This document shows, one piece after another, positions 51,670 to 60,380 of a stretch of 64,000 nt of DNA; positions within the stretch are counted from its first letter, which is position 1, and each line of letters begins with the position of its first letter. Source of the DNA: JAVVEG01 sp041751425 (GTDB lineage Bacteria; Pseudomonadota; Gammaproteobacteria; Pseudomonadales; Pseudohongiellaceae); assembly GCA_041751425.1 (NCBI GenBank), contig JBGSXL010000007.1, forward strand, positions 1-64,000, written 5' to 3'. The notes under the pieces are model-generated. The model did no database searches. It worked only from the letters and a program-made list of their open reading frames with translations, and was not told the DNA's origin. Position numbers and translations under genes: made by a program.

Positions 51670-54084
51670 CTAGACCTCCATCCGGCGCAGGCGCCCGGCA
51701 TTCAGAACTACCAGCACGGATGACAGGCTCATGCCCAGTGCTGCCAACCAGGGTGGCAGCAATCCCATGATGGCGAAGGGGATCACGGTAAAGTTGTAAA
51801 CGATTGACCACGTCACGTTCTGGCGAATAATGCGCTGACATTTCCTGGCGAAAGTGAGAACGGCGGGGATCATATGCAGTGAATTATTCAGCAGCGTGGC
51901 ATCCGCGCTGGTCTGCACAAAGGCATCGCGCGGGGAAATAGCGATTGAAGTATCCGCGACAGCCATGGCACCGGCATCGTTGATACCATCGCCTATCATC
52001 ATGATGCGTTGTCCGGATTCGCTCAGCGCGCGAACAGCCAAAACTTTCTGCTCCGGGCTCATACTGGTTTGCAGAAGATCAGTAGCCAGCGACTCAGCTT
52101 GCGCCTTGCCTTCGCCGGAGTTGTCACCCGTAAAGATAGCTGTGTAAAAACCACGTTGTTGCAGATCTTTCATGACACTTGGCGCTTCTTCACGCAGTTC
52201 ATCCTGTAACCTGAACCAGGCCAGCGGCTGTGATGAGGCCAGCAGTACCCAGAGGCCTTCGTGGTCGGGCGCAGCAAGATGTTGATGCGGGAGCGCGAAC
52301 GCGGGTTGTCCTATCCGATACTCAACACCGTCTATAGTGCCGGATACGCCCATTCCCGGAACCACCTCGACAGCGCTGGCAAGCAACTGCGTTTCCGCTT
52401 GAAATGCGTGCGCGATAGGGTGCTCACTGTGGCGCTCCAGAGTAGTTGCAATTTGCAGACAAATTTTCTCATCAATCGTTCCAGGTGAAACTATTTCGCA
52501 GATGCTTAACTCTGCCGCAGTCAAGGTGCCGGTTTTATCAAACACCAGCGCGGTAGTATTGGCAGCACGCTCCAGGAACGCACCATTCTTCATCACTACG
52601 CCATGCCTGCGCAGCGTAGTGGTGGCAACGGTATAGGCAACAGGCGTAGCCAGTGATAAAGCACAAGGGCAGGCCACAACCAGAACTGTCAGTGCAATAA
52701 CGGCGAAGTTGCCCGCACCGGCCAGATACCAGTAAGTGCCGGCACCTGCGGCTATAATCAGCACGGCGCCGACAAACCAGGTCGCAGTGCGATCCGCCAA
52801 CTGCGACCAGCGCGGACGGTACGATGAGGCCTGCGCATATAAACGCGAAATCTGTTTGATCAAAAAATCCCGGTGATCGGTGCGAACACGAATCAGCAAT
52901 TCGCCATCGTAATTCATGGAGCCTGCCAGCACGCGTGAACCTGCAGTTTTTACCAGGGGCAGAGGTTCGCCCGTAAACGTACTTTCGCTGACCTGGCTGC
53001 TGCCCTTCACGACGATGGCATCGGCAGGAATGATCTCGTTCTTCTGCACTTTCAGCAGATCGTTCTCGCGCATATCTTCATAGCGAATTCGATGCTCTGT
53101 GTTGAATGCATTGTCGCTAACACGCGTCACCATTTGCGGCAGCAGGCTCTGCAGAAGATCCGTGCTTTCCTGGAAATGATGGCGGGACAGCAGCTCCAGA
53201 TAACGGCCGATCAACAGGAAGAATGTAAACATGCAGGCGGTGTCGAAGTATACTTCAGCGCCCAGCGTAATCGTGCTGTGTATGCTCAGGATCCAGGCGG
53301 CGAGTATCGCGATTGACACCGGTACATCCATGGTCAGATTGCGATTGCGCAGTGCGTACAGCGCGCCTCGGTGAAAGGGGAAGGCGCTGTACAAAACCAC
53401 CGGGGTAGTTATAGCAAGACTGGCCCAGCGCATCAGTGTTTCAAATAAAGGATCCATGCCACTGGCCGGGTTCTCCAGCGTGCCAGGTCCCGCTATATAA
53501 GAAGCGATGGCAAACATCATTACCTGCATCATGCCGATGCCGGCAACGCCAAGGCGTATTAGCATGGTGCGGCGTGTACTTTGGAAAGATTCGCGCGCGG
53601 CATCGGGCAGGTCGGGTCTTACCTCGTAACCAAGGCGTTGTATCGTACGGGCAATGGTTTGCGCACTGGTTGCAGGTGTGAACACCGCCTGCAGACGACG
53701 GCTGCCAAAGTTCACGGTAACGCTTGTCACGCCAGCCAGCTTGTTCAATGCCTGCTCCAGCAGCCACACGCAGGCAACACAGCGAATATCCGGAATCAGT
53801 AAATCAAGCTGACTTTGGCCATTGCCGAGATCACGCGTGACTATGTCCAACTCGTCAGTCCCCTGTATTATATTGGCAGCATTCAGTGCAGCATCGACAT
53901 TGCATTTTTCCCGATGCCGATAAAAACTTTCCAGATTCAGTTCCTGAATAAAATGCACAGCTGCAAGACAGCCCGGGCAGCACACTGTTTGTTGCTGGCC
54001 CTCAATATCCACCACCAATGCGGTTGCGACCGGGTTGGGCGCATTGCAGTGATAGCAGTTACTGTGTCTGACTTTGTCGAGCAT
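51670..54084 (-). CDS. ccoI: Copper-translocating P1B-type ATPase of the cbb3 locus
   Basis: An 804-residue CcoI/FixI. Near the N-terminus is a CYHCNAPNP zinc-like motif, then a heavy-metal domain with IRCVACVW. The metal path has VVACPCALSLATP; the phosphorylated Asp is in FDKTGTLT; TGE and GDGINDA are intact. CcoI exports Cu+ to the periplasm for assembly of the CcoN copper site. It ends just before ccoS and overlaps the ccoH stop by one base. Confidence 0.95.
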   Translation of the reverse strand: MLDKVRHSNCYHCNAPNPVATALVVDIEGQQQTVCCPGCLAAVHFIQELNLESFYRHREKCNVDAALNAANIIQGTDELDIVTRDLGNGQSQLDLLIPDIRCVACVWLLEQALNKLAGVTSVTVNFGSRRLQAVFTPATSAQTIARTIQRLGYEVRPDLPDAARESFQSTRRTMLIRLGVAGIGMMQVMMFAIASYIAGPGTLENPASGMDPLFETLMRWASLAITTPVVLYSAFPFHRGALYALRNRNLTMDVPVSIAILAAWILSIHSTITLGAEVYFDTACMFTFFLLIGRYLELLSRHHFQESTDLLQSLLPQMVTRVSDNAFNTEHRIRYEDMRENDLLKVQKNEIIPADAIVVKGSSQVSESTFTGEPLPLVKTAGSRVLAGSMNYDGELLIRVRTDHRDFLIKQISRLYAQASSYRPRWSQLADRTATWFVGAVLIIAAGAGTYWYLAGAGNFAVIALTVLVVACPCALSLATPVAYTVATTTLRRHGVVMKNGAFLERAANTTALVFDKTGTLTAAELSICEIVSPGTIDEKICLQIATTLERHSEHPIAHAFQAETQLLASAVEVVPGMGVSGTIDGVEYRIGQPAFALPHQHLAAPDHEGLWVLLASSQPLAWFRLQDELREEAPSVMKDLQQRGFYTAIFTGDNSGEGKAQAESLATDLLQTSMSPEQKVLAVRALSESGQRIMMIGDGINDAGAMAVADTSIAISPRDAFVQTSADATLLNNSLHMIPAVLTFARKCQRIIRQNVTWSIVYNFTVIPFAIMGLLPPWLAALGMSLSSVLVVLNAGRLRRMEV

Positions 54085-54587
54085 CAGAACTCCAGATTTC
54101 CCACAGGGGTTTGAATGCGTTTGCGCAGGCGCCAGTCGTTATTGTCGCCGCGCAGTTCCAGGTACCACACTCCGGCAGAGCCAAGTATGTCCAGTATTTC
54201 CTTACTATCATTGCTATAGCCCTGAGATTGCTCAGGCAGAAAAATAAACTCGCGGTCAGCTGCACTGTCGGTCACATGATAGGCGAACAGATGCAACACG
54301 GTTTCCGTGTCGGTGTTCAGATCTATCAAACTGATTCTGGACTCGGAGTCGATACTCAGGCTGGCCCGCAAACCACGCTCCAACGCAGCGTCATCCAGCG
54401 CAAGAATCTGATTAATCGCCCGACCATCCTTATAGTAGGTATCCACCACCACATCATCGGGGTAGTAAATAACCGTGGTGATCATCACAATGCCAACTAC
54501 TACCGCTGCAAACGGAATCAGCATCAATGCCCAGGGCCAGCCATGGTAGTACCAATGGTCTGTCGCGGGTTTCTGGTGTTCTGGCAT
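54084..54587 (-). CDS. ccoH: Cbb3 oxidase accessory protein CcoH/FixH
   Basis: A 167-residue FixH-like protein. A cytoplasmic start with PWALMLIPFAAVVVGIVMITTVIY (about 18-41) is the single membrane span; the periplasmic domain includes VVDTYYKDGRAINQ. CcoH stabilises the early CcoP/CcoQ subcomplex. It lies 17 bp after ccoG and its stop touches the ccoI start. Confidence 0.9.
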   Translation of the reverse strand: MPEHQKPATDHWYYHGWPWALMLIPFAAVVVGIVMITTVIYYPDDVVVDTYYKDGRAINQILALDDAALERGLRASLSIDSESRISLIDLNTDTETVLHLFAYHVTDSAADREFIFLPEQSQGYSNDSKEILDILGSAGVWYLELRGDNNDWRLRKRIQTPVGNLEF

Positions 54588-54604
54588 AGCGTTCTTCTCC
54601 TGAG

Positions 54605-56068
54605 CTATAAAGGTCTTGGGCCGATGTATCGGCTTTCACTGCGCGCACGCAGTGAGCGTTGTGAATCTGTAGAATCTGTTGGCACTGTTTCGATCACAAA
54701 ATCAAACCGGGTGTTGAAATCTGTCAACTGATCCGGATCCATTTGCACCCGCAACAGCAGATCAGAAATTTCACCGGCATCCACAAAAATATTCTCATCA
54801 GGAATCAGGCGGGCGCCACTCAAACCGTCTGCCGACAAGCGGTATTGGTGATCAACTCTGTCCATATTGATGATCTTCAATGTATAAATATTCTCGATCA
54901 AACCACCTGGTATCTGCTGATAAAGCTGTCCACGATCGCGAATGACATCCAGACGCAACGGATTGCGCGTGAACAGCACCATGCTGAACAGCAGAAACAT
55001 GATCAGCAGCGCAACACCGTAGCCAATCAGTTTGGGTCTTTTCCATGTCCACGCGCCACCGGCCAGTTTGCTCTGCGTGGTATAAGAGATCAGGCCCTTC
55101 GGGTACAGCATCTTCTCCATGATGGAATCGCACGCATCGATACAACGCGCGCATCCTATACATTCATACTGCAGCCCATCGCGGATATCGATGCCGGTTG
55201 GACAAACCTGCACGCAAAAGGTGCAGTCTACGCAATCTCCCAACCCTGCGGCTTTGTAGTCCGCGTTGCGTTTTCTGGTACCGCGTTGTTCTCCGCGACT
55301 CTCATCGTAGGAGATGATCAGGGTGTCTTTGTCGAACATGGCCGACTGAAAACGCGCATACGGACACATATAAATGCATACATGTTCGCGCAGCCAACCC
55401 GCATTGATATAAGTCGCCAAAGTAAAGAAAATGCTCCACGCAACGGCGACCAATGGCAGTTGCCATCGCAGGGCATCTCCGATCAGTTCACGGACACCAT
55501 AGAAATAGCCAATGAAGGTGATACCAGTGAGAGCTGCAAACCCTAACCACATGCCGTGCTTCATGCCGCGTCGCCAGAATTTGTTCCACCCGGCACGGTT
55601 AAAGCCATTCCTTCTGTATAGCGAAGGCGTTTGATCCAGCTTAATGCGCTGGTGGCGTTCACCTTCAGTCAATTGCTCCGCCCAGATGAAGATGGCAGTC
55701 CACACTGTCTGTGGGCAGGTATACCCACACCAGACCCGCCCCCACAGTGTTGTGACGAAAAACAGTGCGAACGCCGCAATGGCAAGTGTCCACATCAGTA
55801 ACGTGAAATCCTGCGGCCACAACGTCAGCCAGAAAATGTGAAACTTGCGCTCCGGCAGATCGAACAAAATGGCCTGGTGACCATCAATATTCAGCCAAGG
55901 CAATAGAAAATAACCCAGCAATAAAGGCCAACCGGTAAACAGCCTGATGTTCTGAAAAAGACCTTCCATTCTGCGAACGTAGATCTTTTCTTTTTTCTCA
56001 TAGAGATTGAAAACCCTTGAGTCCAGGTCTTCTGTATCAATCTCTTGCACGGGGATTCTGTCCAGCAT
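54605..56068 (-). CDS. ccoG: Cbb3 oxidase accessory iron-sulfur protein CcoG (RdxA/FixG)
   Basis: A 487-residue membrane protein with about five spans and ferredoxin motifs. CVDCTFCVQVCPTGIDI and CIGCARCIDACDSIM are the paired 4Fe-4S sites; GYTCPQTVW and CIYMCPYARFQ add conserved cysteines in the membrane part. CcoG reduces copper(II) for oxidase assembly. The C-terminal about 110 residues form an Ig-like periplasmic domain. It follows ccoP by three bases. Confidence 0.95.
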   Translation of the reverse strand: MLDRIPVQEIDTEDLDSRVFNLYEKKEKIYVRRMEGLFQNIRLFTGWPLLLGYFLLPWLNIDGHQAILFDLPERKFHIFWLTLWPQDFTLLMWTLAIAAFALFFVTTLWGRVWCGYTCPQTVWTAIFIWAEQLTEGERHQRIKLDQTPSLYRRNGFNRAGWNKFWRRGMKHGMWLGFAALTGITFIGYFYGVRELIGDALRWQLPLVAVAWSIFFTLATYINAGWLREHVCIYMCPYARFQSAMFDKDTLIISYDESRGEQRGTRKRNADYKAAGLGDCVDCTFCVQVCPTGIDIRDGLQYECIGCARCIDACDSIMEKMLYPKGLISYTTQSKLAGGAWTWKRPKLIGYGVALLIMFLLFSMVLFTRNPLRLDVIRDRGQLYQQIPGGLIENIYTLKIINMDRVDHQYRLSADGLSGARLIPDENIFVDAGEISDLLLRVQMDPDQLTDFNTRFDFVIETVPTDSTDSQRSLRARSESRYIGPRPL

Positions 56069-56071
56069 GGC

Positions 56072-56947
56072 TCACTCCCGTGACAGGCTCCTTACGTAAG
56101 CACTCAGAATGTGCACTTTGTCTTCACCCAGACGATCTGCGAACGCGGGCATCTGGCCATTGCGACCGTTACGAATAACATCTTCGATACGCAACCTTGA
56201 ATTGCCGTACAACCAGATTTCATTGGTCAGATCCGGCGCTCCAAGGAATACCTGACCCGTTCCGGTTGGGCCATGGCAGGCCGCGCAGTACATGCCGTAT
56301 TTTTCTGCACCCGCAGTCGCTAGTTCAGCATCAACATCTCTGCCGGCCAGTTTCAATACATACTCGGTCACTTCGCTGACGCCTTGATCCTGCAGCACAG
56401 AACCCCACGCGGGCATCATGCCGCGCCTGCCTTCCATAATAGTGGTATGAATCTGCTCGGCAGTGTTGCCCCACAGCCATTCGCTGTCGGTGAGATTCGG
56501 GAAGCCTTCGCTACCGGTACCCGCCGTACCATGACACGCGGCGCAATTGGTTGCGTAAAGTCGGCGACCCATCCGCATCGCGGTGACATCGTTAGCTAGT
56601 TCGTCCACTGCAATGGCGCGATACTGCGCGAAGATTGGCCCGAAGCGCTCATCGGCTGCCATCTGATCTTCTTCCAGCGCGCCAACCTGCGTCCAGCCAC
56701 CAAGCCCTGCAAAATTTCCCAACCCTGGGTAATAGATCAAATAACCGATTGCAAACAAAATGCTTAACAGGAAGCCCCAGAACCACCACGCAGGCATCGG
56801 GTTGTCGTACTCTTCAATGCCGTCGTAATTATGTCCCGTTGTTTCACCCGGATTGCTGACATGTCTGTTCATAAACAGAATCAAAAAGAAAGCCAGCAAG
56901 GAGCCCAATGTCCCTATAATGACAAACCAGTGAAAACCGCTGCTCAT
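56072..56947 (-). CDS. ccoP: Cbb3 oxidase subunit III (diheme cytochrome c)
   Basis: A 291-residue CcoP. An N-terminal membrane span (about 8-28), a conserved YDGIEEYDNPMPAWWFW region and a second span are followed by two c-haem domains, each with CAACH (about 137 and 220) and methionine ligands in MMPAW and QMPAF. It accepts electrons from soluble cytochromes and passes them to CcoO. It overlaps ccoQ by four bases (ATGA). Confidence 0.97.
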   Translation of the reverse strand: MSSGFHWFVIIGTLGSLLAFFLILFMNRHVSNPGETTGHNYDGIEEYDNPMPAWWFWGFLLSILFAIGYLIYYPGLGNFAGLGGWTQVGALEEDQMAADERFGPIFAQYRAIAVDELANDVTAMRMGRRLYATNCAACHGTAGTGSEGFPNLTDSEWLWGNTAEQIHTTIMEGRRGMMPAWGSVLQDQGVSEVTEYVLKLAGRDVDAELATAGAEKYGMYCAACHGPTGTGQVFLGAPDLTNEIWLYGNSRLRIEDVIRNGRNGQMPAFADRLGEDKVHILSAYVRSLSRE

Positions 56948-57171
56948 TTTCTTTCCTCCTGGTTGTCGGTTGAGTCTTCAACTGTTAGAGAGTCTTCAAC
57001 CCTTTTTATTGAAGAGTCTTTTCCATCCACATCATCATCTTCAGCAAAAGGCATCTTCGCATCTTCCTCAAAACGCTTCTTGCGGCTGGGTCCATACGCC
57101 CACCACACAACAGCAGCGAATGCCAGCGCGCAAAGTACGGTGGCAATGCCACGCAGATCAGTCATATCCAT
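56944..57171 (-). CDS. ccoQ: Cbb3 oxidase subunit IV
   Basis: A 75-residue CcoQ. One membrane span (RGIATVLCALAFAAVVWWAYG) is followed by a basic stretch and an unusually long acidic tail (about 45 residues rich in Asp, Glu and Ser). It helps link CcoP to the CcoNO core. It starts one base after the ccoO stop and overlaps ccoP by four bases. Confidence 0.9.
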   Translation of the reverse strand: MDMTDLRGIATVLCALAFAAVVWWAYGPSRKKRFEEDAKMPFAEDDDVDGKDSSIKRVEDSLTVEDSTDNQEERK

Positions 57172-57172
57172 T

Positions 57173-57778
57173 TCAGCGACGCTCCGTAATCAAAGTGCCC
57201 AGTTGTTGCAGATAGGCAATCACGGCATCCGCTTCGGTGCTGTCTTCCAAACCAGCGGTGGCATTGGCGATGTCGTCATCCGTGTAAGGCACACCAACGC
57301 GTCGCAGCGCAATCAGCTTGCGTGGTAAAACTTCAAGATCGAGTTTACGTTCGAACAACCAGGGATAAGCCGGCATATTGGAACCGGGCACTACTGCACG
57401 CGGGTCCAGCAGATGCACACGGTGCCAGTCGTCACTGTATAGGCCGCCGACACGAGCCAGATCCGGACCTGTGCGCTTGGACCCAAACACAAACGGATGG
57501 TCGTAGACCAGCTCGCCCGCCACAGAATAGTGACCGTAGCGCTCCACTTCCGAACGCAAGGGTCGAATCATCTGCGAATGACATACGGTACAACCTTCGC
57601 GAATATAAATGTCACGGCCTTCCAGTTGCAGTGGCGTTAGCGGCTTCAGGCCATCGATGGGTTCTGTCACCATACGCTGCGACATCAACGGAATAATCTC
57701 CACCGCACCACCGAAACTCACGGCAACAATAATCAACGCAATCATCAGACCAATGTTCTTCTCAATGAAATCGTTCAT
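57173..57778 (-). CDS. ccoO: Cbb3 oxidase subunit II (monoheme cytochrome c)
   Basis: A 201-residue CcoO. An N-terminal anchor (NIGLMIALIIVAVSFGGAVEI) precedes the single haem motif CTVCH (about 63-67, in YIREGCTVCHSQMIRPL). GSKRTGPDLARVGG and SNMPAYPWL contain the methionine ligand region. It receives electrons from CcoP. It overlaps the ccoN stop by four bases. Confidence 0.97.
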   Translation of the reverse strand: MNDFIEKNIGLMIALIIVAVSFGGAVEIIPLMSQRMVTEPIDGLKPLTPLQLEGRDIYIREGCTVCHSQMIRPLRSEVERYGHYSVAGELVYDHPFVFGSKRTGPDLARVGGLYSDDWHRVHLLDPRAVVPGSNMPAYPWLFERKLDLEVLPRKLIALRRVGVPYTDDDIANATAGLEDSTEADAVIAYLQQLGTLITERR

Positions 57779-59229
57779 GCGATTGCCTCCCTTGCGTTGC
57801 GATCCCGTTCAGACGTGGGTTCCGCATTGGCGGGGGCGGCTAACGCCATCTCTCGTGTTTTCCAGATGTTGTAGGCCATCACCAGCATGCCGGCGAAGAA
57901 GATGGCACCGCCGATAAAACGCACCACGTATCCCGCGTAACTGGCCTCAACGGATTCGATGAAGCTGTAAGTAAGCGTGCCGTCACTGTTCACCGCCCGC
58001 CACATCAAACCCTGCATCAGTCCGTTCACCCACATGGAGACGATGTACAAGACGGTGCCGATGGTAGAGAGCCAGAAGTGCAGGTCTATCAGTTTGACGC
58101 TGTACATATCACCCGCCTTGCGGCCGTACATTAAGGGGATCATGTGATAGATGGCACCTATTGAGATCATAGCTACCCAACCCAGCGCGCCGGAATGTAC
58201 ATGACCGATAGTCCAGTCTGTGTAATGCGAAAGGGCATTCACGGATTTGATGGACATCATGGGACCTTCGAAAGTCGCCATGCCATAGAAGGAGAGAGAC
58301 ACCACCAGGAACTTCAAGATCGGGTCGGTGCGCAGTTTGTCCCACGCACCTGACAAGGTCATGATGCCATTGATCATGCCACCCCATGATGGCGCCAACA
58401 GCACCAGAGACATCACCATGCCCAGGTTTTGCGTCCAATCCGGCAGCGTTGTGAAATGCAGGTGATGCGGCCCCGCCCAGACATAAATGGCAATCAATGC
58501 CCAGAAATGCACAACAGAAAGCCTGTACGAGTACACCGGCCGGTCCGCCTGCTTGGGAACGAAATAATACATGATGCCCAGGAAGCCAGCTGTGAGGAAA
58601 AAGCCAACGGCATTGTGGCCGTACCACCATTGCACCATGGCATCCACGGTACCCGAGTAAGCGGAATAGGACTTGGTCATCGTCACAGGAATCGCGGCGC
58701 TGTTGATGATATGCAGAATTGCCACAGCCACGATGAACGCACCAAAGAACCAGTTGGCTACATAGATATGTTTGCCCTTGCGTTTCATGATGGTGCCGAA
58801 GAACAACACGGCATACGCCACCCAAACCACAGTAATCAGTATGTCGATTGGCCATTCCAACTCGGCGTATTCTTTGGATGTTGTGTAGCCCATTGGCAGC
58901 GTGATGGCAGCCAGCACAATTACTAATTGCCAGCCCCAGAATACAAAGGCAGCCAACTTGTCGGAGATCAGCCGGGCCTGACAAGTGCGTTGCACGGCGA
59001 ACAAGGAAGTGGCCATCAATGCGCAGCCGCCAAAGGCGAAGATAACCGCATTGGTGTGCAGTGGACGCAGACGGCCAAAGCTAAGCCAGGGAATATTGAA
59101 GTTCAGCGCGGGCCAAGCCAACTGCGCCGCAATCAGCACGCCTACCAGCATGCCGACAATGCCCCAAACTACGGTCATAACGGAAAACTGATGCACTACT
59201 TTATAGTTATAGTGGGGATGTTCAATCAT
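57775..59229 (-). CDS. ccoN: Cbb3-type cytochrome c oxidase catalytic subunit I
   Basis: A 484-residue, 12-span haem-copper oxidase subunit for oxygen reduction at low oxygen tension. GRLRPLHTNAVIFAFGG holds a haem b ligand; QWWYGHNAVGFFLTAGFLG includes a CuB/haem-ligand histidine and Tyr of the active site; HHLHFTTLP carries the CuB histidines; HVHSGALGW carries the remaining haem ligands. It heads ccoNOQP. An FNR-type site lies 100-116 bp before the start, fitting induction under low oxygen. Confidence 0.98.
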   Translation of the reverse strand: MIEHPHYNYKVVHQFSVMTVVWGIVGMLVGVLIAAQLAWPALNFNIPWLSFGRLRPLHTNAVIFAFGGCALMATSLFAVQRTCQARLISDKLAAFVFWGWQLVIVLAAITLPMGYTTSKEYAELEWPIDILITVVWVAYAVLFFGTIMKRKGKHIYVANWFFGAFIVAVAILHIINSAAIPVTMTKSYSAYSGTVDAMVQWWYGHNAVGFFLTAGFLGIMYYFVPKQADRPVYSYRLSVVHFWALIAIYVWAGPHHLHFTTLPDWTQNLGMVMSLVLLAPSWGGMINGIMTLSGAWDKLRTDPILKFLVVSLSFYGMATFEGPMMSIKSVNALSHYTDWTIGHVHSGALGWVAMISIGAIYHMIPLMYGRKAGDMYSVKLIDLHFWLSTIGTVLYIVSMWVNGLMQGLMWRAVNSDGTLTYSFIESVEASYAGYVVRFIGGAIFFAGMLVMAYNIWKTREMALAAPANAEPTSERDRNAREAIA

Positions 59230-59297
59230 CTGGATTGCAACCTTTGCAGGGATTCAGGGATGAAATACGAGGGATAGTGTTGCTGAAAATCGCACAC

Positions 59298-59345
59298 GGA
59301 AAAGATAGTAGTCGAGTAACGAAAAAATACATTGATCCATATCAA
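59298..59345 (-). promoter_or_regulatory. FNR/Anr-box promoter of ccoNOQP
   Basis: TTGAT-CCAT-ATCAA (59332-59345) is a perfect FNR/Anr box. On the minus strand a -10 TACTAT lies at 59310-59305. The start would be near 59298, which puts the box centre at about -41, the class II activator position. The leader to ccoN is about 69 nt. Confidence 0.8.
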
Positions 59346-59445
59346 TTTCGGCTCAATGCGTTCAGGAAAATCAATCAGTTGGGTCTTTCGGCAGCAGCCA
59401 GGGCGGGGATACCAAATAGTGATTCAGAGGTGGGTAGAAAGCCCC

Positions 59446-59480
59446 CACAAGTATTCGCTGCGTTAACAAATACTTGTGGA
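59446..59480. repeat. 11-bp inverted repeat between the GST-like lipoprotein gene and cco
   Basis: CCACAAGTATT (59446-59456) and AATACTTGTGG (59470-59480) pair exactly, with a 13-base loop. It lies 30 bp after the stop of the GST-like lipoprotein gene and about 100 bp upstream of the FNR box. It may be a terminator without a clear T-run, or a regulator site. Confidence 0.6.
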
Positions 59481-59509
59481 GCTATATGTGGTAGTTCAAC
59501 AAATAAAAT

Positions 59510-60292
59510 CTAACGTGGACCGGGCGGCGCGTGTTGCGGCAGTGCTGGCAAAGAACCGACCATGCCATCGGGTCGGGCTTTTGCGAGCATCGCCTGATAA
59601 GCAGGGCGGGCCTCTATTCTTTCCCGCCAGGCCAGGATATTAGGGAACTGATTCTGATCCACAATATTGAGCACCATCGCAAAGTTCAATGGGAAGACCA
59701 TCATGATGTCTGCAGCGGAAAACTCCGTGCCACCGAAGTAAGGATTGTTATCCAGAAAGTCTTCGGCAAATTGCACCACTGCTTCTGAATCGACCAATGG
59801 CGAACGTGCCTGTGGTGGCGCTATCTGCCAGACGCGATAGTCGGCAATGGCGCGAGAGGCCAATGAGCCTTCCGAATAATGAATCCACATCAGATGCGTG
59901 GCGAAATCCTGCGAATCAATTGGCGGTACCAGTCTGCCATCGCCATGCCGTGCCAGGATCATCTCAATGATGGCGCCCGACTCAACCAGAACCTGGCCGT
60001 CATAAGTCACTGTTGGTGCAACGGGCATGCCGGGGTTAATGGCGCGAATTGCCGCCATGGAGCTGGCCAGGTCGCCGCGGGTAAACTGCAGATTGTAGGG
60101 CAGGCCAAGCTCTTCCATCAGCCAAACCAAGCGCTCTGAACGGCGGCCTTCCAAATGATAAATAGTGAACTCGGGCATCGCCATCGCGGATGCGGGTGCC
60201 TGCGAGGTTTGTGCGGTAGCGGTAGTTTCCGCTGGTGGCGAGCAGGCTGCCAGCGTAAGTGCGGCACAAGCTGCCAAAATAAAGGTTTTCAT
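59510..60292 (-). CDS. GST-fold lipoprotein
   Basis: A 260-residue protein. The start MKTFILAACAALTLAACSPP is a lipoprotein signal with lipobox LAAC (Cys17), then about 22 linker residues and a complete GST fold from about 40: FTIYHLEGRRSERLVWLMEELGLPYN, PVAPTVTYDGQVLVESGAIIEMI and a C-domain with FSAADIMMVFPL. Bacterial GSTs are cytoplasmic, so an exported, lipid-anchored form is unusual. GSH is scarce in the periplasm, and a chaperone or GSH-independent role should be considered. It lies between the cco promoter and the histidine kinase gene. Confidence 0.85.
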   Translation of the reverse strand: MKTFILAACAALTLAACSPPAETTATAQTSQAPASAMAMPEFTIYHLEGRRSERLVWLMEELGLPYNLQFTRGDLASSMAAIRAINPGMPVAPTVTYDGQVLVESGAIIEMILARHGDGRLVPPIDSQDFATHLMWIHYSEGSLASRAIADYRVWQIAPPQARSPLVDSEAVVQFAEDFLDNNPYFGGTEFSAADIMMVFPLNFAMVLNIVDQNQFPNILAWRERIEARPAYQAMLAKARPDGMVGSLPALPQHAPPGPR

Positions 60293-60380
60293 AACTTTGT
60301 CTCCCTGAAAGAACCGCGCTGGTTTGCGTAGTTGAACAGCAGCTTAAATCAGAAGCTGGACAGTGTCCAATATCTGATAT

